A DNA stretch of 64,000 nt from Gloeomargarita lithophora Alchichica-D10 (GCF_001870225.1 NZ_CP017675.1:2027372-2091371); one strand, 5' to 3'; positions 1 through 9,900 are shown, counted from the first letter of the stretch. Numbers and translations are program-made. The notes: generated by a model from the letters alone, not told the origin.

Positions 1-1
1 C

Positions 2-361
2 CAAGCGATTACCGTGGATTTGTTCCAACCCGGACAACGGATTGACGTGGCGGGCACCAGTATTGGCCGGGGGTTCGCCGGTTTTCAACGGCGGCACAAC
101 TTTGGCCGGGGGCCGATGGGTCACGGTTCTAAAAACCACCGCCAGCCCGGTTCGATCGGGGCGGGAACCACGCCGGGGCGGGTGTATCCTGGGAAACGCA
201 TGGCGGGGCAAATGGGCAACCACCGGGTGACGATTAAGGATTTGAGCATCTTTAGGATTGACCCGGAGCGCAATTTAATTTTAATTCGGGGTTCGGTGCC
301 GGGAAAACCGGGGGCATTGGTGAGTGTCACTCCGGCCAAATTTGTGGGAGCGCAGGGGTAA
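2..361 (+). CDS. rplC: 50S ribosomal protein L3, 3' part (5' end outside window)
   Basis: The last 119 codons of L3, read in frame from base 2. L3 binds 23S rRNA early in large-subunit assembly and its loop reaches the peptidyl transferase centre. The segment [13 protein letters not shown] followed by a [11 protein letters not shown]-like stretch and the [15 protein letters not shown] block is the typical L3 signature around the conserved loop. The gene is cut by the window edge, so the start cannot be judged. It leads straight into rplD with 3 bases between, as in the S10/spc operon of other bacteria. Confidence 0.97.
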   Translation, partial: QAITVDLFQPGQRIDVAGTSIGRGFAGFQRRHNFGRGPMGHGSKNHRQPGSIGAGTTPGRVYPGKRMAGQMGNHRVTIKDLSIFRIDPERNLILIRGSVPGKPGALVSVTPAKFVGAQG

Positions 362-364
362 ATC

Positions 365-1015
365 ATGGTGGCATTAGCGGTCAAAAATTGGCAGGGTGAG
401 GTCAGCGGCGAAGCTCCCCTGGAATTGCGGGTAGCACGGCCAGAAACGGCGGATGCGATTATCCATCGGGCGGTGGTGCGCCAATTAGCCCATGCCCGTC
501 AAGGCACCGCCTGCACCAAAACCCGCTCGGAAGTGCGGGGGGGGGGACGCAAACCCTGGCGGCAAAAGGGCACGGGTCGCGCCAGAGCCGGTTCCAACCG
601 GTCGCCCCTGTGGCGGGGGGGCGGGGTGATTTTCGGCCCCAAACCCCGGGATTACGAGTTGAAAATGAACCGCAAGGAGCGGCGGCTGGCGTTACGCACC
701 GCTTTGATGAACCGGGCGGAACAAACCCTGGTGGTGGAAGACTTCAGCGAACACCTACCCCGCCCCAAAACCAAGGAAGTGGTGCAGGCGTTGACCCGCT
801 GGGGGGCAAACCCGGAAACCAAAATTCTGCTGATCGTGCCGGAAACCAGTGAAACCTTGGGTTTATCCGTGCGGAATCTGCCCCGGTTGACCCTTTTGCG
901 GGCGGATCAGTTGAATGTGTGGGATATTCTCCACTGCGACACCCTGGTGGTGACCGTGGGGGCTTTGCAAAAAATTCAGGAGGTGTACGGCGATGGGCCG
1001 GTTGACAACGCTTAA
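365..1015 (+). CDS. rplD: 50S ribosomal protein L4
   Basis: A 216-residue L4, a 23S rRNA-binding protein whose extended loop lines the nascent-peptide exit tunnel. The family hallmark, a basic loop rich in Gly and Arg ([19 protein letters not shown], about residues 59-77), is present, followed by the [13 protein letters not shown] block. In E. coli L4 also represses its own operon. No such leader can be assessed here because the operon start is outside the window. The 3' end overlaps rplW by 23 bases and carries the rplW ribosome binding site. Confidence 0.97.
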   Translation: MVALAVKNWQGEVSGEAPLELRVARPETADAIIHRAVVRQLAHARQGTACTKTRSEVRGGGRKPWRQKGTGRARAGSNRSPLWRGGGVIFGPKPRDYELKMNRKERRLALRTALMNRAEQTLVVEDFSEHLPRPKTKEVVQALTRWGANPETKILLIVPETSETLGLSVRNLPRLTLLRADQLNVWDILHCDTLVVTVGALQKIQEVYGDGPVDNA

Positions 1016-1319
1016 ACCCCGCCACAACGACCCCCGCCGCCTGGTGGACTGCATTATCCGCCCCCTGGTGACGGAGAAGGCGACCCGGTTGTTGGAACAA
1101 AATCAATACACTTTTGCGGTGCGTCCCCAGGCCACCAAGCCGGAGATCAAGGCGGCCATTGAACTGCTATTTGACGTGAAAGTGGTGGCGGTGAATACCC
1201 TGCACCCGGCGGAGCGCAGTAAACGGGTGGGGCGGTTTGCGGGACAAAAACCCCACTACAAAAAAGCGATGGTCACCCTGGCCGAGGGAAGCCAGATTGT
1301 CCTGTTCCCGGATGTGTAG
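993..1319 (+). CDS. rplW: 50S ribosomal protein L23
   Basis: L23, 108 residues. It sits at the tunnel exit and is the docking site for trigger factor and signal recognition particle. The core [21 protein letters not shown] and the [11 protein letters not shown] strand are typical. The chosen ATG lies 23 bases inside rplD and is preceded by a strong AGGAGGT (about 979-985) at normal spacing. This gives a basic N-terminal extension of roughly 17 residues before the family core. Translation is probably coupled to rplD. Confidence 0.95.
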   Translation: MGRLTTLKPRHNDPRRLVDCIIRPLVTEKATRLLEQNQYTFAVRPQATKPEIKAAIELLFDVKVVAVNTLHPAERSKRVGRFAGQKPHYKKAMVTLAEGSQIVLFPDV

Positions 1320-1328
1320 GAGAAAATT

Positions 1329-2165
1329 ATGCCCTTACGTCTCTATCGCCCATTAACGCCAGGCACCCGGGAACGGTCGGTTGCGGATTTTGCCGAAATT
1401 ACCAAAACCCAGCCGGAAAAATCCCTCCTCACCCACCGCCATTCCCCTAAGGGGCGCAACAACCGCGGGGTGATCACCACCCGGCACCGGGGCGGCGGGC
1501 ATAAGCAGTTGTATCGGATCGTGGATTTTCGCCGGGACAAGCGGGGGATTCCCGCCAAGGTCGCCGCCATCGAATACGACCCCAACCGCAACGCCCGTCT
1601 GGCTCTGCTCTACTACCGGGATGGGGAAAAGCGGTACATTTTGCATCCCCGCAAATTGCTGGTGGGGGCGACGGTGATCGCCGGCCCCGATGCCCCGATT
1701 GAGATTGGCAATGCCCTGCCCCTGAGCAACATTCCTTTGGGTACCGAGGTGCATAACGTGGAACTGGTGCCGGGTAAGGGTGCCCAGATGGTGCGGAGTG
1801 CGGGTGCCAGTGCCCAGGTGGTCGCCAAAGACGGGGATTTTGTCGCCCTGAAATTGCCCTCCGGGGAAGTGCGCCTGTTCCGGCGGGAGGGCTACGCCAC
1901 CATCGGTCAGGTGGGCAATGTGGAACACAACAACATCACCCTGGGCAAAGCCGGTCGCAAACGTTGGCTGGGTCGCCGTCCCGAAGTGCGGGGCGTGGTG
2001 ATGAACCCGGTGGATCACCCCCACGGGGGCGGTGAGGGGCGGGCACCCATTGGCCGCAGTGCCCCGGTTACCCCCTGGGGGAAACCGGCCTTGGGGCGCA
2101 AAACCCGCAAGCGCAACAAACCCAGCAATAAGCTCATTATCCGTCGTCGGAAAGGGAGGAACTAG
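1329..2165 (+). CDS. rplB: 50S ribosomal protein L2
   Basis: L2, 278 residues, usual length for the family. It is a primary 23S rRNA binder near the peptidyl transferase centre and helps subunit association. The N-terminal OB-like domain is followed by the SH3-like domain and the invariant [14 protein letters not shown] motif, whose histidine is linked to activity. The very basic C-terminus ([21 protein letters not shown]) is intact. It is closely followed by rpsS. Confidence 0.98.
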   Translation: MPLRLYRPLTPGTRERSVADFAEITKTQPEKSLLTHRHSPKGRNNRGVITTRHRGGGHKQLYRIVDFRRDKRGIPAKVAAIEYDPNRNARLALLYYRDGEKRYILHPRKLLVGATVIAGPDAPIEIGNALPLSNIPLGTEVHNVELVPGKGAQMVRSAGASAQVVAKDGDFVALKLPSGEVRLFRREGYATIGQVGNVEHNNITLGKAGRKRWLGRRPEVRGVVMNPVDHPHGGGEGRAPIGRSAPVTPWGKPALGRKTRKRNKPSNKLIIRRRKGRN

Positions 2166-2167
2166 CC

Positions 2168-2446
2168 ATGCCCCGGTCATTGAAAAAAGGCCCCTTTGTG
2201 GCCGACCACCTGCTGACTAAGATTGAGAAACTCAACCAGCGCAACGAAAAGCAGGTGATCAAAACCTGGTCGCGGGCCTCGACAATTTTGCCGGAGATGA
2301 TCGGCCATACGATTGCGGTTTATAACGGCAAACAACACGTGCCCGTGTATGTCACCGACCAGATGGTGGGGCACAAGTTGGGGGAATTTGCCCCCACCCG
2401 CACCTTCAAGGGGCATACCAAAAGTGACAAAAAAGCCAAACGCTAG
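2168..2446 (+). CDS. rpsS: 30S ribosomal protein S19
   Basis: S19, 92 residues, usual length. It forms a complex with S13 and binds the 3' domain of 16S rRNA in the head of the small subunit. The start [16 protein letters not shown] and the end [15 protein letters not shown] are near-universal in bacteria. A purine-rich AGGGAGGA ends about 8 bases before the ATG, only 2 bases separate it from rplB, and translation is likely continuous with the operon. Confidence 0.98.
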   Translation: MPRSLKKGPFVADHLLTKIEKLNQRNEKQVIKTWSRASTILPEMIGHTIAVYNGKQHVPVYVTDQMVGHKLGEFAPTRTFKGHTKSDKKAKR

Positions 2447-2458
2447 GAGGATGACCCA

Positions 2459-2833
2459 GTGATTGCCACGGAAGGCCCGGAAGTGCGTGCGGTGTTGAGC
2501 TTTACCCGCTTGGCTCCCAACAAGGTGCGGCGGGTGTTGGATCAGATTCGGGGGCTGAGCTACCGGGAAGCCCTGATGATCCTGGAATTTATGCCCTACC
2601 GTCCCTGCGGGCCGGTGATGCAGTTATTGCGCTCGGCGGCGGCCAATGCCGAGCATAATAACGGCCTAGACCGCACCAAATTGGTGATTACCCAGGCGAC
2701 GGCGGATGGCGGGCCGGTACTCAAACGCTTTCAACCGCGGGCGCGGGGGCAAGCCTACCGGATTCACAAACCCACCTGCCATATCGTCATCGGTGTGCGG
2801 GAACGGGCGGACAACCAAGGGGAGGAGGAATAA
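2459..2833 (+). CDS. rplV: 50S ribosomal protein L22 (GTG start)
   Basis: L22, 124 residues, which binds 23S rRNA and whose hairpin lines the exit tunnel. The GTG at 2459 is chosen because AGGAGG (2445-2450) precedes it. The nearer ATG at 2451 opens a frame that stops after three codons. The segments [19 protein letters not shown] and [19 protein letters not shown] are diagnostic. A short acidic tail (DNQGEEE) follows the usual C-terminus. Confidence 0.96.
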   Translation: MIATEGPEVRAVLSFTRLAPNKVRRVLDQIRGLSYREALMILEFMPYRPCGPVMQLLRSAAANAEHNNGLDRTKLVITQATADGGPVLKRFQPRARGQAYRIHKPTCHIVIGVRERADNQGEEE

Positions 2834-2835
2834 AC

Positions 2836-3573
2836 ATGGGACAAAAAACGCATCCGGTGGGGTTTCGGTTGGGGATTACCCGGGAGCACCAGTCCCGCTG
2901 GTTTGCCCCCCACCGCCAGTACCCGGAACTTTTGCAGGAAGACCAAAAAATCCGCCAGTTCGTGATGAAAAAATTGGGGAAAGCCGCCATTGCCCGGGTG
3001 CAAATCCAACGCAAGGCCGACCAGATCGAACTGGCGATCCACACCGGTCGCCCGGGGGTGGTGGTCGGTCAACGGGGCGCCGGGATCGAAGCCCTCCGCA
3101 AGGATATGGAAAAACTGTTGGGGCGGCAACAGGTGAAAATCCGGGTGGTGGAAATCAACAAAGTTGACGCAGAAGCCCCCCTGCTGGCGGATTACATCGT
3201 GGAGCAGTTGGAAAAACGGGTCGCCTTCCGGCGGGCAGTGAAGCAGGCCATCCAACGGGCACAACGGGCGGAAGTCCAAGGCATCAAAATCATGGTGGCC
3301 GGACGGCTGAATGGGGCGGAAATTGCCCGTAGTGAATGGGTGCGCGAAGGCCGGGTGCCCCTGCAAACCCTGCGCGCCGACATTGACTTCGCCCAGCGTA
3401 CCGCCAAAACCATCTACGGCATTTTGGGGGTGAAGGTGTGGGTATTTCGGGGAGAAGTGGTGCCCGGTGTCCAGGAAACTCCCGCCGTGCGTACCGGCAA
3501 ACCCGCCGCCGCCCGTCCCCCCCGCCGCCGCCAGCAGTTTGAAGACCGTTCCGGTGCCGAGGTACAGGAGTAG
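2836..3573 (+). CDS. rpsC: 30S ribosomal protein S3
   Basis: S3, 245 residues. It contributes to the mRNA entry channel helicase together with S4 and S5. It starts [14 protein letters not shown], contains a KH type 2 domain with the [15 protein letters not shown] loop (GxxG type, about residues 73-87), and ends with the C-terminal domain around [12 protein letters not shown] Pro/Arg-rich tail after about residue 215 is longer than in E. coli S3. It begins 2 bases after rplV. Confidence 0.97.
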   Translation: MGQKTHPVGFRLGITREHQSRWFAPHRQYPELLQEDQKIRQFVMKKLGKAAIARVQIQRKADQIELAIHTGRPGVVVGQRGAGIEALRKDMEKLLGRQQVKIRVVEINKVDAEAPLLADYIVEQLEKRVAFRRAVKQAIQRAQRAEVQGIKIMVAGRLNGAEIARSEWVREGRVPLQTLRADIDFAQRTAKTIYGILGVKVWVFRGEVVPGVQETPAVRTGKPAAARPPRRRQQFEDRSGAEVQE

Positions 3574-3579
3574 GAAATT

Positions 3580-4029
3580 ATGCTCAGCCCAAAACGTACC
3601 AAGTTTCGTAAACAACAACGGGGCAACCGCCGGGGAGCCGCCTGCCGGGGGAACACGCTTGTCTTCGGGGATTATGGCCTGCAAGCCCAAGCCCCGGCGT
3701 GGATTACCGCCCGCCAGATTGAAGCCTGCCGCCGCGCCATGAACCGGTGTATCAAGCGGGTGGGCAAAATCTGGATTCGGATTTTTCCCGACAAACCCGT
3801 CACCGTGCGCCCCGCCGAAACCCGCATGGGTTCCGGGAAAGGTTCCCCCGAATTTTGGGTGGCGGTGGTCAAACCGGGCACAATTTTGTTTGAAATGGGC
3901 GATGGGGTGCCGGAAAGCGTCGCCCGGGAAGCCATGCGGTTGGCGGCCTACAAATTGCCGATCAAAACCAAGTTTATTAGCCGTTCCCCCCAGGAGGTGC
4001 CCAGCGATGGCGTTCCCCAAGATGTCTGA
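3580..4029 (+). CDS. rplP: 50S ribosomal protein L16
   Basis: L16, 149 residues, needed for tRNA accommodation in the A site and for late 50S assembly. The [15 protein letters not shown] start and the [20 protein letters not shown] segment are characteristic. The C-terminus (after KFISRS) is slightly extended compared with the usual 135-140 residues, and this extension contains the ribosome binding site and start of rpmC, which overlaps it by 23 bases. Confidence 0.97.
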   Translation: MLSPKRTKFRKQQRGNRRGAACRGNTLVFGDYGLQAQAPAWITARQIEACRRAMNRCIKRVGKIWIRIFPDKPVTVRPAETRMGSGKGSPEFWVAVVKPGTILFEMGDGVPESVAREAMRLAAYKLPIKTKFISRSPQEVPSDGVPQDV

Positions 4030-4216
4030 AATCCAGGAATTGGACGACACCCGTTTGAGCGAGGCCATCCTGGCACTCAAAAAGGAGTTGTTCCAACTGC
4101 GGTTTCGCCAAGCCACCCGCCAGCCGGTGAAAGCCCACGAATTTCGCCATGCCCGGCACAAGTTGGCGCAATTGTTGACCCTGGAACACCAACGGAGGCA
4201 GAATCATGGCGGTTAA
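4007..4216 (+). CDS. rpmC: 50S ribosomal protein L29
   Basis: L29, 69 residues, a helical-hairpin protein at the tunnel exit next to L23. The core [27 protein letters not shown] is typical of the family. The ATG at 4007 is preferred over the ATG at 4022 because AGGAGGTG (3992-3999) sits 7 bases upstream of it. This adds five residues (MAFPK) to the family core. It starts inside rplP and overlaps rpsQ by 11 bases, so the three genes are tightly coupled. Confidence 0.94.
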   Translation: MAFPKMSEIQELDDTRLSEAILALKKELFQLRFRQATRQPVKAHEFRHARHKLAQLLTLEHQRRQNHGG

Positions 4217-4463
4217 ACAACTGGTGGGGCTGGTGGTCAGCAACAAGATGGAAAAAACCGTGGTGGTGGCGGTGGAAAACCGGGTAGCCCATGCCCGTTA
4301 CGGCAAAATCGTGGTGCGTACCAAAAAATATAAAGTCCACGATGAAGAAAACCGTTGTCTAGAGGGCGACCGGGTGCGGATCGAACAAACCCGCCCCCTA
4401 AGCCGAACCAAGCGGTGGCAAGTGATTGACATTATCAGTACCAAAGCCGGAGGCACCCCATGA
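4206..4463 (+). CDS. rpsQ: 30S ribosomal protein S17
   Basis: S17, 85 residues, an OB-fold protein that binds 16S rRNA early in small-subunit assembly. It shows the family pattern [19 protein letters not shown] followed by [23 protein letters not shown] residues (here [19 protein letters not shown]) and the [14 protein letters not shown] strand. It overlaps rpmC at its 5' end and shares the 4-base ATGA overlap with rplN at its 3' end. Confidence 0.96.
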   Translation: MAVKQLVGLVVSNKMEKTVVVAVENRVAHARYGKIVVRTKKYKVHDEENRCLEGDRVRIEQTRPLSRTKRWQVIDIISTKAGGTP

Positions 4464-4861
4464 TCCAACCCCAGACCTACTTGAATGTGGCCGACAACAG
4501 CGGTGCCCGCCGGATCATGTGTATCCGGGTGCTGGGTTCCACCGTGGGCAGTAAGGGCTTAACCAAGGGTGGCGGGAGCAAAGTCACGGCGGGAATCGGC
4601 GATGTGATCGTGGCCGTGGTTAAAGATGCCGCCCCCAATATGCCCGTGAAAAAATCCGAAGTTGTCCGGGCGGTGGTGGTCCGCACCCGCAAAAACCTGC
4701 GCCGGGACAGTGGCATGAGCATTCGCTTTGACGACAACGCCGCCGTAATCATCAACAAAGACGGTAACCCCAGGGGGACGCGGGTCTTTGGTCCCGTGGC
4801 GCGGGAACTGCGGGATCGCAACTTTACCAAAATTGTGTCTCTGGCACCGGAGGTCTTGTAA
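4460..4861 (+). CDS. rplN: 50S ribosomal protein L14 with an internal insertion
   Basis: L14, 133 residues; the usual bacterial length is 122-123. It sits at the subunit interface and contacts 16S rRNA. The start [17 protein letters not shown] and the end REL[13 protein letters not shown] are textbook L14. Between MCIRVLG and AGIGDVI there are 17 residues ([17 protein letters not shown]) where E. coli has 6, so about 11 residues have been inserted. The frame is open and the rest of the protein is well conserved, so this looks like a genuine loop extension and not an error. It is joined to rplX by a TAATG overlap. Confidence 0.96.
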   Translation: MIQPQTYLNVADNSGARRIMCIRVLGSTVGSKGLTKGGGSKVTAGIGDVIVAVVKDAAPNMPVKKSEVVRAVVVRTRKNLRRDSGMSIRFDDNAAVIINKDGNPRGTRVFGPVARELRDRNFTKIVSLAPEVL

Positions 4862-5283
4862 TGGTACGGCGTTTGCAACCGGGGTTGGTGAAAAAACTGA
4901 CCAAACAGGCGGGGATTCGCCCCCATCGCAACGGCCTGCGCTACAAAATGCACGTGCGCCAGGGGGATACGGTGCAGGTGATCAGCGGCGATGACAAGGG
5001 CAAGGTGGGGGAAATTTTGCGGGTACTGCCGGAAACCAGCCGGGTGATTGTGGCGGGGGTAAACATCCGCACCAAGCACGCCAAACCCCAACGGGAGGGG
5101 GAAAAAGGGCAAATTGTCCGGGCGGAAGCCCCCCTGCACAGCAGTAAGGTGATGCTCTATTCCCAGGAGAAAGACCTGGCCAGCCGGGTTTGCCACACCT
5201 ACACCGAGGACGGGCGCAAGGTACGGATGTTGAAAAAAACCGGCGAACTGTTGTTACCCAAATTGAAAGGCAAAGGGAAATAA
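4861..5283 (+). CDS. rplX: 50S ribosomal protein L24, N-terminally extended
   Basis: L24, 140 residues, an assembly initiator that binds the 5' region of 23S rRNA. The KOW domain is plain ([21 protein letters not shown], about residues 30-50). The first 29 residues lie before the usual family start. An alternative ATG at 4948 would give a 111-residue standard protein. I keep 4861 because it forms a TAATG junction with rplN and is preceded by GGAGG at about 4849-4853. Confidence 0.92.
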   Translation: MVRRLQPGLVKKLTKQAGIRPHRNGLRYKMHVRQGDTVQVISGDDKGKVGEILRVLPETSRVIVAGVNIRTKHAKPQREGEKGQIVRAEAPLHSSKVMLYSQEKDLASRVCHTYTEDGRKVRMLKKTGELLLPKLKGKGK

Positions 5284-5285
5284 CC

Positions 5286-5831
5286 ATGGCCCAGCGACTC
5301 AAAACCCAGTACCAGGAAACCATCATCCCCCGTCTGATGCAGGAATTTAGCTATACCAACCCGCATCAGGTGCCCAAGGTGGTGAAAGTCAATGTCAACC
5401 GGGGTTTAGGGGAAGCGTCCCAAAACGCCAAAGCCCTGGAATCCTCCCTCCAGGAGATTAACCTGATCACGGGGCAAAAGGCGGTGGTCACCCGGGCGAA
5501 ACAGGCCATTGCCGGGTTCAAAATCCGCGAGGGGATGCCGGTGGGGATGATGGTCACCCTGCGGGGCGACCGGATGTACAGTTTCCTGGAACGGCTCATC
5601 CATCTGGCACTGCCCCGGATTCGTGACTTTCGGGGGATCAATCCCAAGAGCTTTGACGGGCGGGGGAATTACAGTTTGGGGTTGAAAGAACAATTGATTT
5701 TTCCAGAGATTGAATATGACAAAATTGACAAAATTCGGGGGATGGACATCGCCATCATCACCACCGCCCGCAATGACCGGGAGGGTTTGGCCTTGCTCAA
5801 AGCCCTGGGTATGCCGTTTCGGGAGAACTAA
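5286..5831 (+). CDS. rplE: 50S ribosomal protein L5
   Basis: L5, 181 residues, usual length. It binds 5S rRNA and contacts the P-site tRNA and S13. The ATG at 5286 directly follows the rplX stop and begins [17 protein letters not shown]. Upstream in-frame codons belong to rplX in another frame. Conserved blocks include [34 protein letters not shown] and GIxIAIITTA-like residues near the end. Confidence 0.97.
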   Translation: MAQRLKTQYQETIIPRLMQEFSYTNPHQVPKVVKVNVNRGLGEASQNAKALESSLQEINLITGQKAVVTRAKQAIAGFKIREGMPVGMMVTLRGDRMYSFLERLIHLALPRIRDFRGINPKSFDGRGNYSLGLKEQLIFPEIEYDKIDKIRGMDIAIITTARNDREGLALLKALGMPFREN

Positions 5832-5833
5832 CG

Positions 5834-6232
5834 ATGGTTAACGACACCATTGCCGATATGCTCACCCGCATCCGCAACGCCGGTTTGGCGCACCACCCCA
5901 CCACCCAGGTGCCCGCCACCCGCATGACCCGCAGTATCGCCCAGGTGCTCAAGTCCGAGGGGTTTATCCTGGACTACACCGAGCAGGGGGAGGGGGTACA
6001 CCGCTTTTTGGTGATCACCCTCAAGTATGCCGGTCGCCAACGCCAACCGGTGATTCGCACCCTGCGGCGGGTCAGCCGTCCGGGTTTGCGGGTCTATGCC
6101 AACCACCGGCAATTACCCAAGGTATTGGGGGGGATTGGCATCGCCGTGATTTCCACCTCCCGCGGCATTATGACCGACCGGGAAGCCCGCAAAAGCGGCA
6201 TCGGTGGGGAAGTTCTTTGTTATGTCTGGTAG
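5834..6232 (+). CDS. rpsH: 30S ribosomal protein S8
   Basis: S8, 132 residues, a primary 16S rRNA binder in the central domain. The start [13 protein letters not shown] and the end block [27 protein letters not shown] are diagnostic. In E. coli S8 represses the spc operon by binding the rplE region; whether that applies here is unknown. No rpsN (S14) separates rplE and rpsH, consistent with cyanobacteria, which encode S14 elsewhere. Confidence 0.97.
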   Translation: MVNDTIADMLTRIRNAGLAHHPTTQVPATRMTRSIAQVLKSEGFILDYTEQGEGVHRFLVITLKYAGRQRQPVIRTLRRVSRPGLRVYANHRQLPKVLGGIGIAVISTSRGIMTDREARKSGIGGEVLCYVW

Positions 6233-6240
6233 GAGCCGCC

Positions 6241-6810
6241 ATGTCCCGGATTGGTAAACGACCGATTCCTTTGCCCGCCAAGGTCAGCGTCACCCTCGAC
6301 GGCCAGCGGGTGCAGGTGAAAGGCCCCAAGGGAGAACTCCAACGGGAATTTCCTGCGGGGGTGGTGATTCAGCAACAGGAAAACGTTTTGCTCGTCAGCC
6401 GGGCGAACGATTCCCGCCAAAACCGCCAACTCCACGGCCTTTGCCGCACCCTGATGGCCAATATGGTCGAGGGGGTGGCCAAAGAATTTGAGCGCAAACT
6501 GGAAATCCAAGGGGTGGGCTACCGGGCGCAGATGTCCGGCACTAAGCTAGTCCTCACCGTGGGCTACAGCCACCCGGTGGAATTTACCCCACCCGCAGGG
6601 ATCACCCTCAGCGTTGAAGATGCCACCGGCAAAAGCGTCAACCAGGGCACCCTGGTGGTGGTGCGGGGGATTGACAAGGAGCAGGTGGGGAATTTAGCCG
6701 CCCGGATTCGCTTTGTGCGTCCCCCCGAACCCTACAAGGGCAAAGGAATTCGCTACGTGGGCGAAGTGGTGCGGCGCAAGGAAGGCAAAACCACTGGTAA
6801 GAAGAAATAA
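6241..6810 (+). CDS. rplF: 50S ribosomal protein L6
   Basis: L6, 189 residues, located near the factor-binding site of the large subunit. It starts [15 protein letters not shown] at 6241; an in-frame upstream ATG at 6217 falls inside rpsH and has no family support. Two repeats of the L6 fold are visible, and the second holds the signature [14 protein letters not shown]-x-V. The C-terminus is lysine rich. Confidence 0.97.
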   Translation: MSRIGKRPIPLPAKVSVTLDGQRVQVKGPKGELQREFPAGVVIQQQENVLLVSRANDSRQNRQLHGLCRTLMANMVEGVAKEFERKLEIQGVGYRAQMSGTKLVLTVGYSHPVEFTPPAGITLSVEDATGKSVNQGTLVVVRGIDKEQVGNLAARIRFVRPPEPYKGKGIRYVGEVVRRKEGKTTGKKK

Positions 6811-6824
6811 ACAGCCATAAAACC

Positions 6825-7190
6825 ATGAAACTCACCCGTACCGAAGCCATCCAACGCCGTCACCGCCGCATCCGCCAACGGGTGGTGGGCACCCCAGAGC
6901 GTCCCCGCTTGGCGGTATTTCGTTCCCACCAACACATTTACGCCCAGGTAATTGACGATAGCCAGCACCATACCCTCGTGGCGGCGGCCTCGGTGGAACC
7001 CAGCCTGCGCCAAGAACTAGAAAATAATGGCGGCACCTGCACCGCATCCACCAAAGTCGGCCAGTTGATCGCCGAACGTGCCCTCGCCCAGGGGATTCAA
7101 CAGGTGGTCTTTGACCGGGGGGGCAACCTCTACCACGGGCGAGTCAAAGCCCTGGCCGAAGCCGCCCGTGCCGCCGGATTAGAATTTTAA
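6825..7190 (+). CDS. rplR: 50S ribosomal protein L18
   Basis: L18, 121 residues, which with L5 and L25-type proteins anchors 5S rRNA to the central protuberance. Conserved blocks are [24 protein letters not shown] and the C-terminal [22 protein letters not shown]. The 14-base gap after rplF contains no clear ribosome binding site, which is slightly weaker than for its neighbours. Confidence 0.97.
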   Translation: MKLTRTEAIQRRHRRIRQRVVGTPERPRLAVFRSHQHIYAQVIDDSQHHTLVAAASVEPSLRQELENNGGTCTASTKVGQLIAERALAQGIQQVVFDRGGNLYHGRVKALAEAARAAGLEF

Positions 7191-7215
7191 GGGAGTAACT
7201 TAAGGAGAACCCCAC

Positions 7216-7743
7216 ATGGCCAAAGAACGTCGCAGTAAAGCCGCCCGTACCCCCGAAAAAGACCCGGAATGGCAAGAGCGGGTCGTGCAAACCCGCCGGG
7301 TGACCAAGGTGGTCAAGGGGGGCAAAAAACTCAGCTTCCGGGCCATCGTCATCGTCGGCAATGAAAAAGGCCAGGTCGGGGTCGGGGTGGGCAAAGCCAA
7401 CGATGTCAGCGGTGCCGTCCGCAAGGGCGTGGCCGATGGTAAAAAACACCTGGTCACCGTGCCCCTGACTCGCGCCAGTTCCATCCCCCACCCCACCCGT
7501 GCCGTCTCCGGGGCGGCCAGTGTGATGATGCGGCCAGCGGCACCCGGTACCGGGGTGATCGCCGGGGGAGCCGTGCGTACCGTGTTGGAATTGGCCGGGG
7601 TGAAAAATATCCTCGCCAAGCAGTTGGGTTCCAGTAGCCCTTTGAACAACGCCCGTGCCGCCATTGCCGCCCTCACCAGCCTGCGGACATTATCCCAGGT
7701 AGCCCAGGAGCGGGACATTCCCCTGGAGCAACTTTACGGTTAA
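7216..7743 (+). CDS. rpsE: 30S ribosomal protein S5
   Basis: S5, 175 residues, which works with S3 and S4 at the mRNA entry site and influences decoding accuracy. The N-terminal double-stranded RNA-binding fold holds [21 protein letters not shown]-type residues. The C-terminal half holds [19 protein letters not shown] and the [10 protein letters not shown] helix. TAAGGAG precedes the ATG. The 25-base gap from rplR is the widest so far in the operon. Confidence 0.97.
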   Translation: MAKERRSKAARTPEKDPEWQERVVQTRRVTKVVKGGKKLSFRAIVIVGNEKGQVGVGVGKANDVSGAVRKGVADGKKHLVTVPLTRASSIPHPTRAVSGAASVMMRPAAPGTGVIAGGAVRTVLELAGVKNILAKQLGSSSPLNNARAAIAALTSLRTLSQVAQERDIPLEQLYG

Positions 7744-7768
7744 TCCTTTTGTAATCTAGGTACTCACA

Positions 7769-8227
7769 ATGGACTTACACGATTTACAACCCCAACCCGG
7801 TTCCCAGCACCGGCGGCGGCGGATTGGCCGGGGCATCAGTGCGGGGCAAGGAGCCAGCGGCGGCTTTGGGATGCGGGGGCAAAAATCCCGCTCCGGTCGC
7901 CCCACCCGTCCGGGCTTTGAAGGGGGGCAAAACCCCTTGTACCGGCGAGTGCCCAAACTGCACGGCTTCCCGGTGGTCAACCCCAAAATTTACACGGTGA
8001 TCAATGTGGGGCAGTTGGCGGACTGGGACGGGGCGCAACCCATTACCCTCGAAGCCTTGCGGGCGGCGGGCTGGGTCAAACAACCGCCGGGGGCGTTGAA
8101 AATTTTGGGCAAAGGGGAGATTGACCGTCCAATTACCGTAGTGGCGGCGGCGTTTAGTGCCTCGGCACGCACCAAAATTGAAGCCGCCGGGGGCACCTGT
8201 CAAGCATTAACCGCCCCTGCCCCCTAA
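7769..8227 (+). CDS. rplO: 50S ribosomal protein L15, last gene of the operon
   Basis: L15, 152 residues, a late-assembly protein with a long glycine-rich N-terminal arm. The [29 protein letters not shown] segment and the [18 protein letters not shown] block are typical. In most bacteria, cyanobacteria included, secY, adk and infA follow rplO. Here the next gene is a fibrillin-family protein, so the cluster stops at this point. Confidence 0.97.
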   Translation: MDLHDLQPQPGSQHRRRRIGRGISAGQGASGGFGMRGQKSRSGRPTRPGFEGGQNPLYRRVPKLHGFPVVNPKIYTVINVGQLADWDGAQPITLEALRAAGWVKQPPGALKILGKGEIDRPITVVAAAFSASARTKIEAAGGTCQALTAPAP

Positions 8228-8293
8228 GGGTATCCCCGCTTGTGCTGATCGGGAAAACCTGGTCTAATAACGGTGGTCACTTGCGGGAGCGGT

Positions 8294-8878
8294 ATGCAAG
8301 AAAAGCTCAAATTACTCAAGGCGGTGGCGGTGACCAATCGGGGTTTATTAACCTCCCCGCGGGTGCAGGCGGAACTAGACCAACTGATACGACAACTGGA
8401 AGCGCATAATCCCACGCTGAATCCTGCCCAAGCCCCGGAATTGCTGGGTGGTTGCTGGCAATTGCTCTACACTACTAGCGTGGATGTGCTGGGGTTGGGG
8501 CGGGTGCCGGGGGTGACCCTGGGGCAGGTTTACCAAATAATTCAAGCGGAAAAAGGCCGGGTTTACAATTTGGCCGAAGCCCAGGGGATACCCTTTTTGG
8601 AAGGTTTGCTGGGGGTGCAAGCCCGTTTTGAGGTGGTCAATCCCAGCCGGGTAATGATTTATTTTGAACAAAGTCTGTTGGCTCTCCAAAAACTGGTGGA
8701 TTACCAAAACCCCAGCCAATGGTTGGAGCGGCTGGAGCAGGAAGAACCTTTGCCCCTGATCCAAATTCCCTTGGATAGTAGCCGTGCCCAGGGCTGGCTG
8801 GACATGACCTACCTGGACATTGACCTGCGGATCAGCCGGGGCGACAAGGGCAATGTCTTTGTCCTGGCACGGGTGTAA
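8294..8878 (+). CDS. PAP/fibrillin (plastoglobulin-like) family protein
   Basis: A 194-residue protein of the PAP/fibrillin family, whose plant members coat plastoglobules and whose cyanobacterial members associate with thylakoids. The helical start ([19 protein letters not shown]) is followed by [13 protein letters not shown], the usual first strand of the lipocalin-like barrel, and then [17 protein letters not shown]. The far end [23 protein letters not shown] is the conserved fibrillin C-terminus. ATG 8294 is preferred to 8273 because GGGAG sits just upstream. A photoprotective or lipid-binding role is inferred from the family. Confidence 0.88.
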
Positions 8879-8958
8879 GGTTCAACTCCCACCGTCCGAG
8901 ACGTTCTTCCTTCCGCAATCGGTACCCTAGAGTTGGCGCATGGGCAGATTCCCAACCG

Positions 8959-9438
8959 ATGAACCCAGATACTCCATCGTTGTACAACCAAGATTTTCTG
9001 ATGTGGACAGAGCAACAAGCCCACTTGCTGGAGTCCCACTGTTGGCACAAACTGGATATTGCCAATCTGACTGAGGAGATATTGGCCTTGGGGAAACAGC
9101 AACGGCAGGAGTTTCGTAATCGTCTGGCGGTGCTTCTGACCCATTTACTCAAAGGGCAATATCAACCCCATCGAAGAGGACAAAGTTGGATTTTGACCAT
9201 CAAAGAACAACGACTCCAGGTGGATGAACTACTACAGGACAACCCCAGCCTGAACGCAGACATCGAGGCATTGCAGGCGGCAAGCTATCGGTTGGCCATC
9301 TTGCGAGCGGCGCAGGAAACAAAACTCGATGAAAACCAATTTCCTGTTAATTGTCCCTACACATTTGCCCAAATCATGTCTGCCAACTTTTGGCCGGAAA
9401 ATCCTAATCCTGAGCAAGCTCCCCCGGAGGCTCAATGA
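8959..9438 (+). CDS. DUF29 family protein
   Basis: A 159-residue protein of the DUF29 family, abundant and often multicopy in cyanobacteria, function unknown. Family features are LYNQDFLMWTEQQAHLLE near the start, the LDIANLTEEILALGKQQRQE helix and the LLTHLLKGQYQPHRRGQSW segment. It is predicted soluble and mostly helical. It sits alone between fibrillin and ferredoxin genes with no overlap. Such genes often travel with mobile DNA, but no repeat is seen at its borders. Confidence 0.85.
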   Translation: MNPDTPSLYNQDFLMWTEQQAHLLESHCWHKLDIANLTEEILALGKQQRQEFRNRLAVLLTHLLKGQYQPHRRGQSWILTIKEQRLQVDELLQDNPSLNADIEALQAASYRLAILRAAQETKLDENQFPVNCPYTFAQIMSANFWPENPNPEQAPPEAQ

Positions 9439-9520
9439 ATCTCTCCTGCCCCACCGGTTCCCGTAAATGCTAAAGTATTATGTAGAACTGTAAAGAAATT
9501 TCTCTAATAGGGGGTCAATA

Positions 9521-9829
9521 ATGGTGACCGCAACTACCGCCAGCATTTGTTTCCAAAAAGAAGGGAAAGAGGTAATTGTCGCCAACGGTGCCAATCTGCG
9601 GCAACAGGCGGTGGCCAACCGCATTGACCTATACACCTTTGGCGGCAAACTAATGAACTGTGGTGGGGTCGGCCAGTGCGCCACCTGTGTTGTAGAAATC
9701 CTGGACGGGATGACAAATCTATCCGCCCCAACCGAGTTTGAGCAGAAAAAACTCCGCAAAAAGCCCCAGTGTCGGTTGGCCTGCCAGACCCTGGTGTACG
9801 GCCCGGTGACGGTCAAAACCAAACCCTAG
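9521..9829 (+). CDS. 2Fe-2S ferredoxin-like protein
   Basis: A 102-residue single-domain plant-type 2Fe-2S ferredoxin relative. The cluster ligands are visible as [10 protein letters not shown] (about residues 47-56) and a distal CRLAC (about 85-89). The first spacing, CxxxxxC, is wider than the CxxxxC of photosynthetic PetF, and the last cysteine lies close behind, so this is one of the auxiliary cyanobacterial ferredoxins and not the main photosystem I acceptor. It probably carries electrons in the cytosol or at the thylakoid surface. The partner is unknown. psbM follows on the same strand 71 bases on. Confidence 0.85.
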   Translation: MVTATTASICFQKEGKEVIVANGANLRQQAVANRIDLYTFGGKLMNCGGVGQCATCVVEILDGMTNLSAPTEFEQKKLRKKPQCRLACQTLVYGPVTVKTKP

Positions 9830-9900
9830 CCACAATCCTTAAGACTGTCGCCCCCCATTCTCCGTTAGAGTAGAGTCTGGAGAATTTGAGGTCACCACCG

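Noticed and set aside
2764-4161. A 465-codon open frame on the minus strand across rpsC, rplP and rpmC
   Set aside because: It is antisense to three certain ribosomal protein genes and its composition is not protein-like.
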